This document shows positions 23,419-32,060 of a stretch of 64,000 nt of DNA, one piece after another. A program made the translations under genes and the position numbers. Location: positions 124,001 through 188,000 of the forward strand of contig NZ_JAYRCK010000004.1 of the NCBI RefSeq assembly GCF_036409475.1, written 5' to 3'. Under the pieces are notes generated by a model, which was not told where the DNA came from, did not search any database, and saw only the letters and a list, made by a program, of their open reading frames with translations. Source of the stretch: Scandinavium sp036409475 (GTDB taxonomy: Bacteria > Pseudomonadota > Gammaproteobacteria > Enterobacterales > Enterobacteriaceae). How positions within the stretch are numbered: position 1 is the stretch's first letter; every line of letters begins with the position of its first letter.

Positions 23419-24132
23419 TTAGTTAATCTGTACGCCTTTGAGGCGGAACTCGATATTCATCGTGATGCCGGTACCGGGTTTCCCCTGCTCGTAGCGCCAT
23501 TTCCGCATCGCCGTTTTCACTTCACGCTCAAACATATTCGACGGTTTGGCTTCGAGAATTTCCACGTTGGTGACGCTGCCATCTGCTGCCACGTCAAACT
23601 TCACGCGCACTTTCCCTTCAATACGTAATGCCAGTGCTCGGGCAGGATACTGAGGCTCACCACGGCTCAAAGCTCGCGGCCCCGTTGGCGCAGTGACTGT
23701 CGGTTTGCTGGTCGCTGGCGCGGTGTTGGCTACCGGGCGACTCTGGGTGTTCGTATTTTCAAACGGCGACGCCGGGCGTGGCTCTACTGGCTGACGCTTT
23801 GGCTGTTCCACTTTTTTCTCGGGCTTAGGCTTCGGTTTGGGCTTCGGCTTTGGCTCAGGTTTGTGAATAACGACAGGTGCTTCTTTTGGCGGCTCAGGCA
23901 CCACTTCAGGCTCTGGCTCGGGTTCAACGACCGGTTCGGGCGCTGGCGGCTGTGCGGCTGGCGGTTCGAGATCGGCCGGAGCCACCATCGTGACCGTAAT
24001 CGGTTGGGCGGGGGCAGGAAGTTCAATAACCTGATGTACCGATGTATAAAGCAGCCCCGCTACAACGGCACCGTGGATAGCCACAGAGAGCAACGTGGGC
24101 CACGGAAAACGGCGAGGTAAATCAATAGTCAT
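23419..24132 (-). CDS. tonB: Energy-transducing protein TonB
   Basis: This 237-residue protein starts MTIDLPRRFPWPTLLSVAIH; an ATG three codons earlier is possible. One N-terminal membrane anchor contains the conserved SxxxH (SVAIH) that contacts ExbD. A Pro/Glu- then Pro/Lys-rich periplasmic spacer follows, and then the C-terminal domain with EPQYPARALALRIEGKVRVKF. It couples the proton motive force through ExbBD to outer-membrane receptors for siderophores and B12, including the receptor that supplies BtuCDF. Confidence 0.96.
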   Translation of the reverse strand: MTIDLPRRFPWPTLLSVAIHGAVVAGLLYTSVHQVIELPAPAQPITVTMVAPADLEPPAAQPPAPEPVVEPEPEPEVVPEPPKEAPVVIHKPEPKPKPKPKPKPEKKVEQPKRQPVEPRPASPFENTNTQSRPVANTAPATSKPTVTAPTGPRALSRGEPQYPARALALRIEGKVRVKFDVAADGSVTNVEILEAKPSNMFEREVKTAMRKWRYEQGKPGTGITMNIEFRLKGVQIN

Positions 24133-24177
24133 TGAAGTCATAGTCGCTGCTGTTGAAAAATGATGCCTCGATTTTAA

Positions 24178-24200
24178 ATGCAAATAGCAATCATATTCAA
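24178..24200 (-). promoter_or_regulatory. Fur-like operator upstream of tonB
   Basis: On the minus strand GAATATGATTGCTATTTGC is an imperfect match to the Fur box and lies at the same place as the iron-regulated control site of E. coli tonB, about 45 bases before the start codon. Iron repression is therefore likely. Confidence 0.55.
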
Positions 24201-24353
24201 TAACGCATCTTATCTTCGGTCAACTTTCTGCCACTGTTGGCGAAAAAAAGCGCACTCATTGACATGAAATAAGAGCCGCAGGAACTTTGCATTGCAGTCG
24301 CAGACACTTTGAAATACCGTGTTTCGACCATTGATTAATAAGGAGCTGTGCCC

Positions 24354-24650
24354 GTGCTTTATGTGATTTATGCTGAAGATGTCGCCGACTCTCTGGAAAA
24401 ACGCCTGTCGGTTCGCCCTGCTCACCTTGCGCGCTTACAACTGCTTCACGATGAAGGCCGTCTTTTAACGGCGGGCCCGATGCCTGCGGTAGACAGCAAC
24501 GACCCGGGCGCAGCGGGTTTTAGCGGTTCTACGGTCATTGCCGAGTTTGCATCGCTCGAAGCGGCGCAGGCCTGGGCGGAAGCCGACCCGTATGTCGCCG
24601 CTGGCGTGTACGGTAATGTGAAAGTCCGTCCTTACAAGAAAGTGTTCTGA
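24354..24650 (+). CDS. yciI: YciI family protein (GTG start)
   Basis: This 98-residue YCII-domain protein starts LYVIYAEDVADSLEKRLSVR after a GTG. AAGGAG lies nine bases before the GTG at 24354, so the earlier GTG at 24348, only two bases from the Shine-Dalgarno sequence, is rejected. The fold is a ferredoxin-like alpha/beta dimer related to muconolactone isomerase and DGPF proteins; the conserved His and Asp are in the HLARLQLLHDEGRLLTAGP region. Its role in E. coli is unknown. It is divergent from tonB, as in E. coli. Confidence 0.92.
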   Translation: MLYVIYAEDVADSLEKRLSVRPAHLARLQLLHDEGRLLTAGPMPAVDSNDPGAAGFSGSTVIAEFASLEAAQAWAEADPYVAAGVYGNVKVRPYKKVF

Positions 24651-24654
24651 GACC

Positions 24655-24690
24655 AAAAAAACAAGGGGCACCGGCATGCGATGCCCTCTG
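24655..24690 (-). terminator. Probable terminator after yciY
   Basis: On the minus strand GGGCA and TGCCCC pair across a short loop and are followed by TTGTTTTTTT. It lies just beyond the yciY stop and faces the end of yciI, so it may serve both. Confidence 0.55.
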
Positions 24691-24695
24691 TGTTC

Positions 24696-24869
24696 TCAGA
24701 ATTCGTAAATGGCAAACAGCAGTGAATTTCGCTGCCGGCTCACCAGACACTTTCTGATTGAGTGGATGCGAATATTGCGCCGCGACTGGGCTTCCAGCCA
24801 GCGAGCTTTACGGCGGTTTGCTTGTCTCAGCATCCGCCAGCGGCCCACTTCATTTCTGCTACGCTTCAT
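24696..24869 (-). CDS. yciY: YciY, small basic protein
   Basis: A 57-residue frame reads MKRSRNEVGRWRMLRQANRR, then KARWLEAQSRRNIRIHSIRK, and ends NSLLFAIYEF. This matches E. coli YciY almost residue for residue. It is strongly basic, with about a third of residues Arg or Lys. Its function is unknown. It lies antisense between yciI and cls as in E. coli. Confidence 0.88.
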   Translation of the reverse strand: MKRSRNEVGRWRMLRQANRRKARWLEAQSRRNIRIHSIRKCLVSRQRNSLLFAIYEF

Positions 24870-25005
24870 TTCAACCTCTCTGAGATGAAAGAGCGCATAG
24901 TATAAACCCTTGCGTTCGGCTGACCAGTGCTTTCGCCCCTGTTTTTATTTGCGAGAATAATCGGTACGCGTAAACTCATAACGACAGGCTTTCAAAAGGA
25001 ATTTT

Positions 25006-26466
25006 ATGACAACCTTCTACACCGTGGTGAGTTGGCTGGTCATTCTGGGGTACTGGTTGCTCATCGCAGGTGTGACATTACGCATCCTGATGAAACGACG
25101 CGCGGTGCCTTCAGCGATGGCATGGCTGCTCATCATCTACATTCTTCCTCTGGTCGGTATCATTGCCTATCTTTCGCTGGGAGAGTTACATCTGGGGAAA
25201 CGCCGCGCCGAACGTGCCCGCGCCATGTGGCCTTCCACTGCGAAATGGCTTAACGATCTCAAAGCCTGTAATCACATTTTTGCCGAAACGAACAGCCCGG
25301 TCGCCAGTTCGCTGTTCAAACTGTGCGAGCGCCGTCAGGGAATCGCGGGCGTTAAAGGCAATCAGCTGCAACTGCTGACTGAATCCGACGACGTGATGCA
25401 GGCGTTGATTCGGGATATTCAGCTTTCCCGGCATAACATCGAGATGGTGTTCTACATCTGGCAGCCAGGCGGCATGGCCGATCAGGTGGCGGAATCGCTG
25501 ATGGCCGCAGCACGTCGTGGCGTACATTGTCGTCTGATGCTGGATTCCGCAGGCAGCGTCGCTTTCTTCCGTAGCCCGTGGGCAGCGATGATGCGCAATG
25601 CGGGCATCGAAGTGGTGGAAGCGCTGAAGGTTAACCTGATGCGTGTGTTCCTGCGCCGCATGGATTTACGTCAGCACCGTAAAATGGTGATGATCGATAA
25701 CTATATTGCCTATACCGGCAGTATGAACATGGTCGATCCGCGCTTCTTCAAGCAGGATGCTGGAGTCGGTCAATGGGTTGATTTGATGGCCCGTATGGAA
25801 GGCCCTATCGCGACCTCAATGGGCATTGTCTACTCCTGCGACTGGGAAATTGAGACCGGGAAGCGCATTCTTCCGCCCGCGCCGGATAACAACATTATGC
25901 CGTTTGAAGAAGCAAGCGGGCATACCATTCATACCATCGCCTCAGGCCCGGGTTTTCCCGAAGATTTGATTCATCAGGCCTTACTGACCGCCGCCTATTC
26001 CGCACGTGAATACCTGATTATGACCACGCCGTATTTCGTGCCAAGCGACGATCTGCTGCATGCTATCTGCACGGCTGCACAGCGTGGTGTTGACGTCAGC
26101 ATCATCATGCCGAGGAAGAATGATTCGGTGCTGGTCGGCTGGGCAAGCCGCGCCTTCTTTAATGAACTGTTGGCCGCTGGGGTGAAAATTTACCAGTTCG
26201 AAGGCGGCTTACTGCATACCAAGAGCGTGCTGGTTGATGGCGAGCTCAGCCTTGTTGGCACCGTGAATCTGGACATGCGCAGTTTGTGGCTCAATTTCGA
26301 GATTACGCTGGCCATTGACGACGCAGGATTCGGCGGCGATTTGGCGGCAGTACAAGATGATTATATCTCCCGCTCACGCTTGCTGGATGCGGGATTGTGG
26401 GCTAAACGTCCGCTGTGGCAGCGCATCGTCGAGCGACTGTTTTACTTCTTTAGTCCATTGCTGTAA
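25006..26466 (+). CDS. clsA: Cardiolipin synthase A
   Basis: This 486-residue phospholipase-D superfamily enzyme has two N-terminal membrane segments (residues about 5-65) and two HKD motifs: HRKMVMID beginning at His224 and HTKSVLVD beginning at His404. It condenses two phosphatidylglycerol molecules into cardiolipin and glycerol at the inner membrane. Length and motif positions equal those of E. coli ClsA. AAGGAATTTT precedes the ATG. yciU follows after 34 bases and is probably co-transcribed. Confidence 0.97.
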   Translation: MTTFYTVVSWLVILGYWLLIAGVTLRILMKRRAVPSAMAWLLIIYILPLVGIIAYLSLGELHLGKRRAERARAMWPSTAKWLNDLKACNHIFAETNSPVASSLFKLCERRQGIAGVKGNQLQLLTESDDVMQALIRDIQLSRHNIEMVFYIWQPGGMADQVAESLMAAARRGVHCRLMLDSAGSVAFFRSPWAAMMRNAGIEVVEALKVNLMRVFLRRMDLRQHRKMVMIDNYIAYTGSMNMVDPRFFKQDAGVGQWVDLMARMEGPIATSMGIVYSCDWEIETGKRILPPAPDNNIMPFEEASGHTIHTIASGPGFPEDLIHQALLTAAYSAREYLIMTTPYFVPSDDLLHAICTAAQRGVDVSIIMPRKNDSVLVGWASRAFFNELLAAGVKIYQFEGGLLHTKSVLVDGELSLVGTVNLDMRSLWLNFEITLAIDDAGFGGDLAAVQDDYISRSRLLDAGLWAKRPLWQRIVERLFYFFSPLL

Positions 26467-26500
26467 AACGTGCCCATCAGTTAAGAACCAGGGTGTCATC

Positions 26501-26830
26501 ATGGATATGGATTTAAACAATCGTCTGACCGAAGACGAAACGCTTGAGCAGGCCTACGATATCTTTCTTGAGCTGGCTGGCGACAACCTCGACCCGGCAG
26601 ATATCATTCTGTTCAATCTGCAGTTTGAAGAACGCGGCGGTGCCGAGCTGTTCGACCCGGCAGAAGACTGGCAAGAGCATGTGGATTTCGATTTGAACCC
26701 CGATTTCTTTGCCGAAGTGGTGATTGGCCTGGCGGATACCGACGGCGGCGACATCAACGATATCTTCGCTCGCGTGCTGCTGTGCCGCGAAAAAGACCAC
26801 AAAATTTGCCATATCCTGTGGCGTGAATAA
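26501..26830 (+). CDS. yciU: YciU (DUF440 family)
   Basis: This 109-residue, very acidic protein starts MDMDLNNRLTEDETLEQAYD; the frame is open upstream into cls but the family start is at 26501. DUF440 members are proposed double-stranded DNA mimics because of their negative surface; this is a family suggestion, not something the sequence proves. It keeps its E. coli place behind cls and is followed by a terminator duplicated by element B. Confidence 0.92.
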   Translation: MDMDLNNRLTEDETLEQAYDIFLELAGDNLDPADIILFNLQFEERGGAELFDPAEDWQEHVDFDLNPDFFAEVVIGLADTDGGDINDIFARVLLCREKDHKICHILWRE

Positions 26831-26868
26831 TTCTGCAGGTGATCGCCAGGAGGCCGCTACCGCGGCCT

Positions 26869-27009
26869 GAGACTGATGACAAACCTCTAACGAATGAAGT
26901 TTTGTCATGGGTGGCAGAACAAAAAATAAGGAAAATCAATTCATTGATTTTCGGCTGCTCACCACAAAGAAGGAAAAACCACGCTTTTTCCTTCTTTGTC
27001 AGCAATCTG
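26869..27009 (-). mobile_element. 141-bp MITE-like element, copy B, in the yciU terminator
   Basis: This copy is in reverse orientation: it begins GAGACTGATGACAAAC and ends CTTTGTCAGCAATCTG. It is flanked by direct repeats of an 18-bp palindrome (AGGCCGCTACCGCGGCCT at 26851-26868 and 27010-27027). The right copy is followed by TTTTTTATT, so the target was the Rho-independent terminator between yciU and the channel gene, and the insertion duplicated it whole. Confidence 0.9.
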
Positions 27010-27033
27010 AGGCCGCTACCGCGGCCTTTTTTA

Positions 27034-27864
27034 TTACCCTTTCGGCAGCTCATTTCCGCAAGCGCTGCAAAACTGCGCGTCTTTATCATGACCCGTATGA
27101 TGACAAGCCGGGCAACGTCGTGCATTTCGGCGGTTCTGATATTCGTTACTCATGTGCGTGGTAATCAGCCCGGTGGGGATCGCAATCACCGAATAACCAA
27201 TTAAAATCAGCAGCGAAGCGATAGTTCGTCCCAATGGGGTGTGCGGCGCAATGTCGCCATACCCCACCGTTGTAGCGGTCACAATCGCCCAATACACGGA
27301 CGTTCCAAGCGTTGTAAAGCCATTCTCCGGCCCTTCTATGCCATACATCAGCGAGCCAAACACCACCATAACAATCGCTATCAGAAAATAAAAAACCATC
27401 AGCTGATGACGCGCACTGATAATCGCATCCGCGAAAATCCGCAGTGAGGGCATGTTGCGCAGAAGCTTTAGGATCCTCAACACCCTGATGGTACGAAATG
27501 CCAAAAGGTAATTCAGGCCGATCTCCGGCCAGAGCCACAGGATATAGAGCGGCAGAATAGTGATTAAATCCAGCAGCCCCCAGAAGCTGAAAACATATTT
27601 TTCCGGTCGCGGCCAGCACAGGATGCGCAGGACATATTCGAAGGTAAACGCCAGGGTGATGACCACTTCCAGCAGCATGAAACCACGCCACTGCTCGAAG
27701 GTCAGGTGATATTGCGTGCCAAAGCCGGATTCAATAAAAACGATAACTACGCTAAAGAGCGCGAATAACCCGCAGAACAACTCTGTACGGCGGCCGGACA
27801 CGGTACGCTGGTCGAACAAAAAATGATAGAGGCGCTGACGAAGTGAATGCGGATGTGTCGACAC
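27034..27864 (-). CDS. Voltage-gated potassium channel with C-terminal zinc ribbon
   Basis: This 276-residue channel has six predicted membrane segments, an S4-like helix with arginines at 124, 127 and 130 (AFRTIRVLRILKLL), the K+ selectivity filter TTVGYGD at 198-204, and a C-terminal zinc ribbon with CxxC pairs at Cys251/Cys254 and Cys266/Cys269. It is a Kv/KvAP-type monomer of a tetramer. E. coli has the unrelated 417-residue Kch (with an RCK domain) in this slot between yciU and opp. No gene name is offered. Confidence 0.88.
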   Translation of the reverse strand: MSTHPHSLRQRLYHFLFDQRTVSGRRTELFCGLFALFSVVIVFIESGFGTQYHLTFEQWRGFMLLEVVITLAFTFEYVLRILCWPRPEKYVFSFWGLLDLITILPLYILWLWPEIGLNYLLAFRTIRVLRILKLLRNMPSLRIFADAIISARHQLMVFYFLIAIVMVVFGSLMYGIEGPENGFTTLGTSVYWAIVTATTVGYGDIAPHTPLGRTIASLLILIGYSVIAIPTGLITTHMSNEYQNRRNARRCPACHHTGHDKDAQFCSACGNELPKG

Positions 27865-27905
27865 CGTGACCTCACAATGAAAAAGGGCTGACCATTGTCA
27901 GCCCT

Positions 27906-28046
27906 CAGGTTGTTAACAAAGAAGAAAAAAGCGTGGTTTTTTCTTCTTTGTGGTGAGCTGCCGAAAATCAATAAATCGATTTTCCTTAATTTTTGTTCAG
28001 TAACCTATGACAACACTTAATTCGTTGAAGGTTTGTCATCAATATC
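27906..28046 (+). mobile_element. 141-bp MITE-like element, copy C, in the opp terminator
   Basis: This is the most diverged copy (starts CAGGTTGTTAACAAAG, ends CATCAATATC). In the 15-bp hairpin a G-to-A change in the left arm is matched by C-to-T in the right arm, so pairing is kept. It is flanked by identical 22-bp direct repeats at 27884-27905 and 28047-28068, each a palindrome AGGGCTGAC...GTCAGCCCT. The A run at 27880-27884 makes this the oppF terminator on the minus strand. Confidence 0.9.
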
Positions 28047-28073
28047 AGGGCTGACCATTGTCAGCCCTGCGGA

Positions 28074-29078
28074 TTATAACGGGTCAACCTTAAGACACGA
28101 AACCGCATGTCGGAAACTGCCCTCCAGCACCGGGCGCGTTTTCGCACATTCTGGCCCGGCGATGGGACAGCGGGTGCGGAAGACACAGCCTGATGGCGGG
28201 TTAATCGGAGAAGGCAACTCCCCTTCCAGCAACTGGATGGTTTTGTTTTTCTCCAGATCCGGGTCCGGGATCGGCACCGCTGACATCAGCGCTTTGGTAT
28301 AAGGATGCAGTGGGTTGTGATAGACCTGATCGTAAGTTCCCAGTTCAACGGCATGACCCAGGTACATGACCAGCACGCGATCGGAGATATGCTTCACCAC
28401 CGCCAGATCGTGAGCGATAAAGATAAGCGACAAGCCCATCTCACGCTGCAGCTGCTGCAACAAGTTGACGACCTGCGCCTGAATTGACACATCCAGTGCG
28501 GACACCGGCTCATCACAGATAATCAGTTTCGGCTCAAGGATCAGCGCACGAGCGATACCGATACGCTGACACTGGCCGCCTGAAAACTCATGCGGATAAC
28601 GGTTGACCAGGTTTGGCAGCAAGCCCACCTTCATCATCATCGCTTTCACACGATCACGCACTTCCTGGCGCGGCATGTTCGGATGATAGGTACGCAGCGG
28701 CTCAGCGATAATGTCACCGATGTTCATACGTGGGTTCAGGGAAGCCAGCGGGTCCTGGAAAATCATCTGGATATCGCTGCGCACGGCACGCCATTCATCG
28801 GGCTTCATACCGAGCAGGTCTCTGCCCAACCAGGCCACTTTGCCGTCAGTGGCTTTCACCAGCCCAATAATCGCGCGGGCAAAAGTCGATTTACCGCAGC
28901 CGGATTCGCCCACCACGCCCAGGGTTTCCCCTTCGTACAGACGCAGCGTAACGCCATCTACCGCCTTCAGGGTTTTCGACGGCTGCCAGAACCACTGTTT
29001 GCCATCTTTGATATCGAAATGCACTTTGAGGTCAGCGATTTCGAGCAGCACTTTTTTTTCTTCGGTCACGGCGTTCAT
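28074..29078 (-). CDS. oppF: Oligopeptide ABC transporter ATPase OppF
   Basis: This 334-residue ABC ATPase has Walker A GESGCGKS, the signature SGGQCQRIGIARAL, Walker B LIICDEPVSALD and the family's C-terminal extension with GCVFRTRCPIAGPECAK, which in Opp/Dpp ATPases carries an Fe-S cluster. It works as a heterodimer with OppD. It overlaps oppD by four bases and is the last gene of the operon, followed by the terminator that element C duplicated. Confidence 0.97.
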   Translation of the reverse strand: MNAVTEEKKVLLEIADLKVHFDIKDGKQWFWQPSKTLKAVDGVTLRLYEGETLGVVGESGCGKSTFARAIIGLVKATDGKVAWLGRDLLGMKPDEWRAVRSDIQMIFQDPLASLNPRMNIGDIIAEPLRTYHPNMPRQEVRDRVKAMMMKVGLLPNLVNRYPHEFSGGQCQRIGIARALILEPKLIICDEPVSALDVSIQAQVVNLLQQLQREMGLSLIFIAHDLAVVKHISDRVLVMYLGHAVELGTYDQVYHNPLHPYTKALMSAVPIPDPDLEKNKTIQLLEGELPSPINPPSGCVFRTRCPIAGPECAKTRPVLEGSFRHAVSCLKVDPL

Positions 29079-30085
29079 ACCAAATCTCCCACCGGTTTAA
29101 AGCAGGCACGTAAGCGGCCAGGCGCAAAGGCATCCAGAGGGGGTGCGCTGTTGCAAATCTCCATCGCGTGCGGACAACGCGGCTGGAATGGGCAGCCTTT
29201 CGGCAGACGCATCAGGTTTGGCGGATTGCCAGGAATGGTCAGCAGTGATTCGCCTTCCGCGTCAAGGCGCGGCACGGCATTGAGCAGACCCATTGAGTAC
29301 GGGTGCGCCGGATGATAGAAAACATCGCGCGCGTTGCCATATTCCATGGTACGCCCGGCGTACATCACCAGCACCTTATCGCAGATACCTGCCACAACGC
29401 CGAGGTCGTGGGTGATCATGATAATGGCCGTATTGAATTCACGCTTGAGCTCGTTGAGCAGCGTCATAATCTGCGCCTGAACGGTCACGTCCAGCGCGGT
29501 GGTTGGCTCATCGGCAATCAGCAATTTCGGCCTGCACAGCAGCGCCATCGCGATCATCACGCGCTGACGCATGCCGCCAGAAAACTCGTGCGGATACATA
29601 CGCATGCGCTTACGCGCTTCTGGCATTTTGACCGCATCAAGCATTTTGACCGACTCCTCAAACGCTTCGGCTTTGCCCATGCCTTTATGCAGCATCAGCA
29701 CTTCCATCAGTTGTTCACCGACACGCATGTACGGGTTCAGCGACGTCATCGGGTCCTGGAAGATCATCGAAATCTGTTCCGCACGCAGCTTATTCAGCTC
29801 GTTCTCAGGCAGATTCAGGATCTGACGACCGTTGAAATTAGCGACACCACCAATACGTCCGTTTGAAGCCAGCAAGCCCATCAATGCAAACGCTGTCTGG
29901 GATTTGCCGGAACCAGACTCGCCTACAATCCCCAGTGTTTCACCTGCTTTCAGGCTGAAATTCAGATCGTTCACCGCCGTAACATCGCCATCAGGCGTGC
30001 CAAAGGTAACGCGTAAATCTTTCACATCCAGCAGCAGACCAGCTTTGTTCTGCTGCTGGGCGTTAACCATTTCAATCGTGCTCAT
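29075..30085 (-). CDS. oppD: Oligopeptide ABC transporter ATPase OppD
   Basis: This 336-residue ABC ATPase has Walker A GESGSGKS, signature SGGMRQRVMIAMAL, Walker B LLIADEPTTALD and the Cys-rich C-terminal segment KGCPFQPRCPHAMEIC. It hydrolyses ATP to drive peptide uptake with OppF. It follows oppC by 11 bases with a proper ribosome-binding site. Confidence 0.97.
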   Translation of the reverse strand: MSTIEMVNAQQQNKAGLLLDVKDLRVTFGTPDGDVTAVNDLNFSLKAGETLGIVGESGSGKSQTAFALMGLLASNGRIGGVANFNGRQILNLPENELNKLRAEQISMIFQDPMTSLNPYMRVGEQLMEVLMLHKGMGKAEAFEESVKMLDAVKMPEARKRMRMYPHEFSGGMRQRVMIAMALLCRPKLLIADEPTTALDVTVQAQIMTLLNELKREFNTAIIMITHDLGVVAGICDKVLVMYAGRTMEYGNARDVFYHPAHPYSMGLLNAVPRLDAEGESLLTIPGNPPNLMRLPKGCPFQPRCPHAMEICNSAPPLDAFAPGRLRACFKPVGDLV

Positions 30086-30096
30086 GGCATCACTCC

Positions 30097-31005
30097 TTAG
30101 CGGTCTTTCGGGTCGAGGGCATCACGCAGGCCATCGCCGATAAAGTTGAAACAGAACAAGGTCACCACCAGGAAACCAGCCGGGAACATCAGCAACCACG
30201 GAGACACTTCCATGGAGTTGGCACCATCGCTTAACAATGCGCCCCAACTGCTGAGTGGCTCCTGGGTACCCAGACCGAGGAAGCTCAGGAATGATTCAAA
30301 CAGGATCATGCTTGGTACCAGCAGCGAGGCATACACCACCACCACGCCCAGCACGTTTGGCACGATATGGCGAACAACGATGCTTGCCGTTGATACGCCA
30401 CCGACATGTGCCGCTTCAATGAACTCTTTACGCTTGAGGCTCAGCGTCTGGCCGCGCACGATACGCGCCATATCAAGCCAGGACACCATGCCAATCGCGA
30501 CAAAGATGAGCAGAATATTTTGCCCAAAGAAGGTCACCAGCAGGATAACGAAGAACATGAACGGGAAGGAGTTGAGGATCTCCAGCAGGCGCATCATGAC
30601 GGAGTCAGTTTTACCGCCAAGATAGCCAGAAAGTGAACCGTACAACGTGCCCAATACCACCGCGACCAGCGCGGCGGCGATCCCCACCATCAGAGAGATA
30701 CGACCACCAATCGCCACACGGACCAGCAGGTCACGCCCGGAGGAGTCAGTACCGAAATAGTGCCCGGAGGTCATGTCCGGCGCACTGGACATCATGCCCC
30801 AGTCGGTGTCGAAGTAGCTGAACTGCGACAACATCGGGGCCAGGGTGACGAACAGCGCAATCACCACCAGCACACAGAGGCTGGCAACGGCGGCGCGGTT
30901 ATGCATAAAGCGACGGCGGGCATCCTGCCAAAGGCTACGGCCTTCGACGTCCAGTTTTTCACTGAAGTTTTCCAGCGCCTCGCTGTTTTTCTTACTCAAC
31001 ATCAT
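30097..31005 (-). CDS. oppC: Oligopeptide ABC transporter permease OppC
   Basis: This 302-residue inner-membrane permease has a long N-terminal cytoplasmic part, then a first membrane segment (AAVASLCVLVVIALFVTL), a large periplasmic loop, and five further segments. The EAA loop is recognisable as EFIEAAHVGGVSTASIVVRH. It forms the translocation pore with OppB. Confidence 0.97.
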   Translation of the reverse strand: MMLSKKNSEALENFSEKLDVEGRSLWQDARRRFMHNRAAVASLCVLVVIALFVTLAPMLSQFSYFDTDWGMMSSAPDMTSGHYFGTDSSGRDLLVRVAIGGRISLMVGIAAALVAVVLGTLYGSLSGYLGGKTDSVMMRLLEILNSFPFMFFVILLVTFFGQNILLIFVAIGMVSWLDMARIVRGQTLSLKRKEFIEAAHVGGVSTASIVVRHIVPNVLGVVVVYASLLVPSMILFESFLSFLGLGTQEPLSSWGALLSDGANSMEVSPWLLMFPAGFLVVTLFCFNFIGDGLRDALDPKDR

Positions 31006-31019
31006 GGCGAACTCCAGTG

Positions 31020-31940
31020 TCAGTAACGGATTTTCGGATCGATAACGGCATACAGCACGTCAACAATCGCGTTAAACAGAATGGTCAGTGCCCCCACCAG
31101 AATGGTCAGGCTCAACACCAGCGAGTAGTCACGGTTCAGTGCCCCGTTCACGAACAGCTGGCCGATACCTGGCAGACCATAGATGGTTTCGATAACCATC
31201 GAACCGGTGATGATGCCGACAAACGCAGGCCCCATATAAGAGAGCACTGGCAGCAGCGCAGGCTTCAACGCATGGCGGAAAATAATACGGCGCATAGGCA
31301 GCCCTTTCGCCCGCGCGGTGCGGATGAAGTTAGAGTGCAGCACCTCAATCATCGAGCCGCGGGTAATACGCGCGATGCTGGCGATATAGGCCAGAGAGAG
31401 CGCAACCATCGGCAGGATCATAAATTTCAGCGCCCCGCCGTTCCAGCCACCGCCCGGCAGCCAGTGCAGCGTGATGGCGAAGATCATCACCAACAAGGGG
31501 GCGACAACGAAGCTGGGTATGACGACACCGGTCATTGCCACCCCCATGACCGCGTAATCCCATTTGGTATTTTGATTCAACGCAGCAATAACGCCCGCGC
31601 TGACCCCCAGAATGACCGCCAGGAAGAAGGCCGCAAAGCCTAATTTTGCTGAGACCGGGAAGCTTGCCGCCACCAGGTCATTCACCGAGTAATCTTTGTA
31701 TTTGAACGACGGCCCGAAATCGCCATGAGCCAGCTGCTTCAAATAGTTGAAGTACTGGACGCTCATCGGATCGTTGAGATGATATTTGGCTTCAATGTTC
31801 GCCATGACTTCTGGCGGCAGCGTGCGTTCACCGGTAAAGGGGCTGCCCGGCGCAAGACGCATCATAAAGAAGGAAATCGTGATGAGAATAAAGAGTGTCG
31901 GAATGGCTTCCAGACAGCGACGTAAAATAAATTTCAACAT
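31020..31940 (-). CDS. oppB: Oligopeptide ABC transporter permease OppB
   Basis: This 306-residue permease has the binding-protein-dependent transport family layout: first membrane segment LEAIPTLFILITISFFMMRL, a periplasmic domain, and a C-terminal core with the EAA loop FIRTARAKGLPMRRIIFRHA. It starts 120 bases after oppA stops, with a hairpin in that gap that may set the higher level of oppA. Confidence 0.97.
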   Translation of the reverse strand: MLKFILRRCLEAIPTLFILITISFFMMRLAPGSPFTGERTLPPEVMANIEAKYHLNDPMSVQYFNYLKQLAHGDFGPSFKYKDYSVNDLVAASFPVSAKLGFAAFFLAVILGVSAGVIAALNQNTKWDYAVMGVAMTGVVIPSFVVAPLLVMIFAITLHWLPGGGWNGGALKFMILPMVALSLAYIASIARITRGSMIEVLHSNFIRTARAKGLPMRRIIFRHALKPALLPVLSYMGPAFVGIITGSMVIETIYGLPGIGQLFVNGALNRDYSLVLSLTILVGALTILFNAIVDVLYAVIDPKIRY

Positions 31941-32027
31941 TGCCCGTACCTTCTGGCGTGTGCCTTTACATATCCCGAATCAGCGTGTGGCTGAGGGGCA
32001 TGTGATAGTGCGTGAAATAAGACACAG

Positions 32028-32050
32028 TGAGGCGGCATCACGCCGCCCCA
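32028..32050 (-). terminator. Hairpin in the oppA-oppB gap
   Basis: GGCGGC and GCCGCC (32031-32036 with 32042-32047) form a strong hairpin 13 bases behind the oppA stop. There is no U run, so it is more likely an mRNA-stabilising or partial attenuation structure than a full terminator, allowing oppA to exceed oppBCDF. Confidence 0.55.
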
Positions 32051-32060
32051 CGGATTGCCA

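Noticed and set aside
26754..27204. Open frames containing LLTKKEKAWFFLLCGE or similar, seen at several places
   Set aside because: They are translations of the 141-bp element; the same peptide recurs at each copy and has no start signal.
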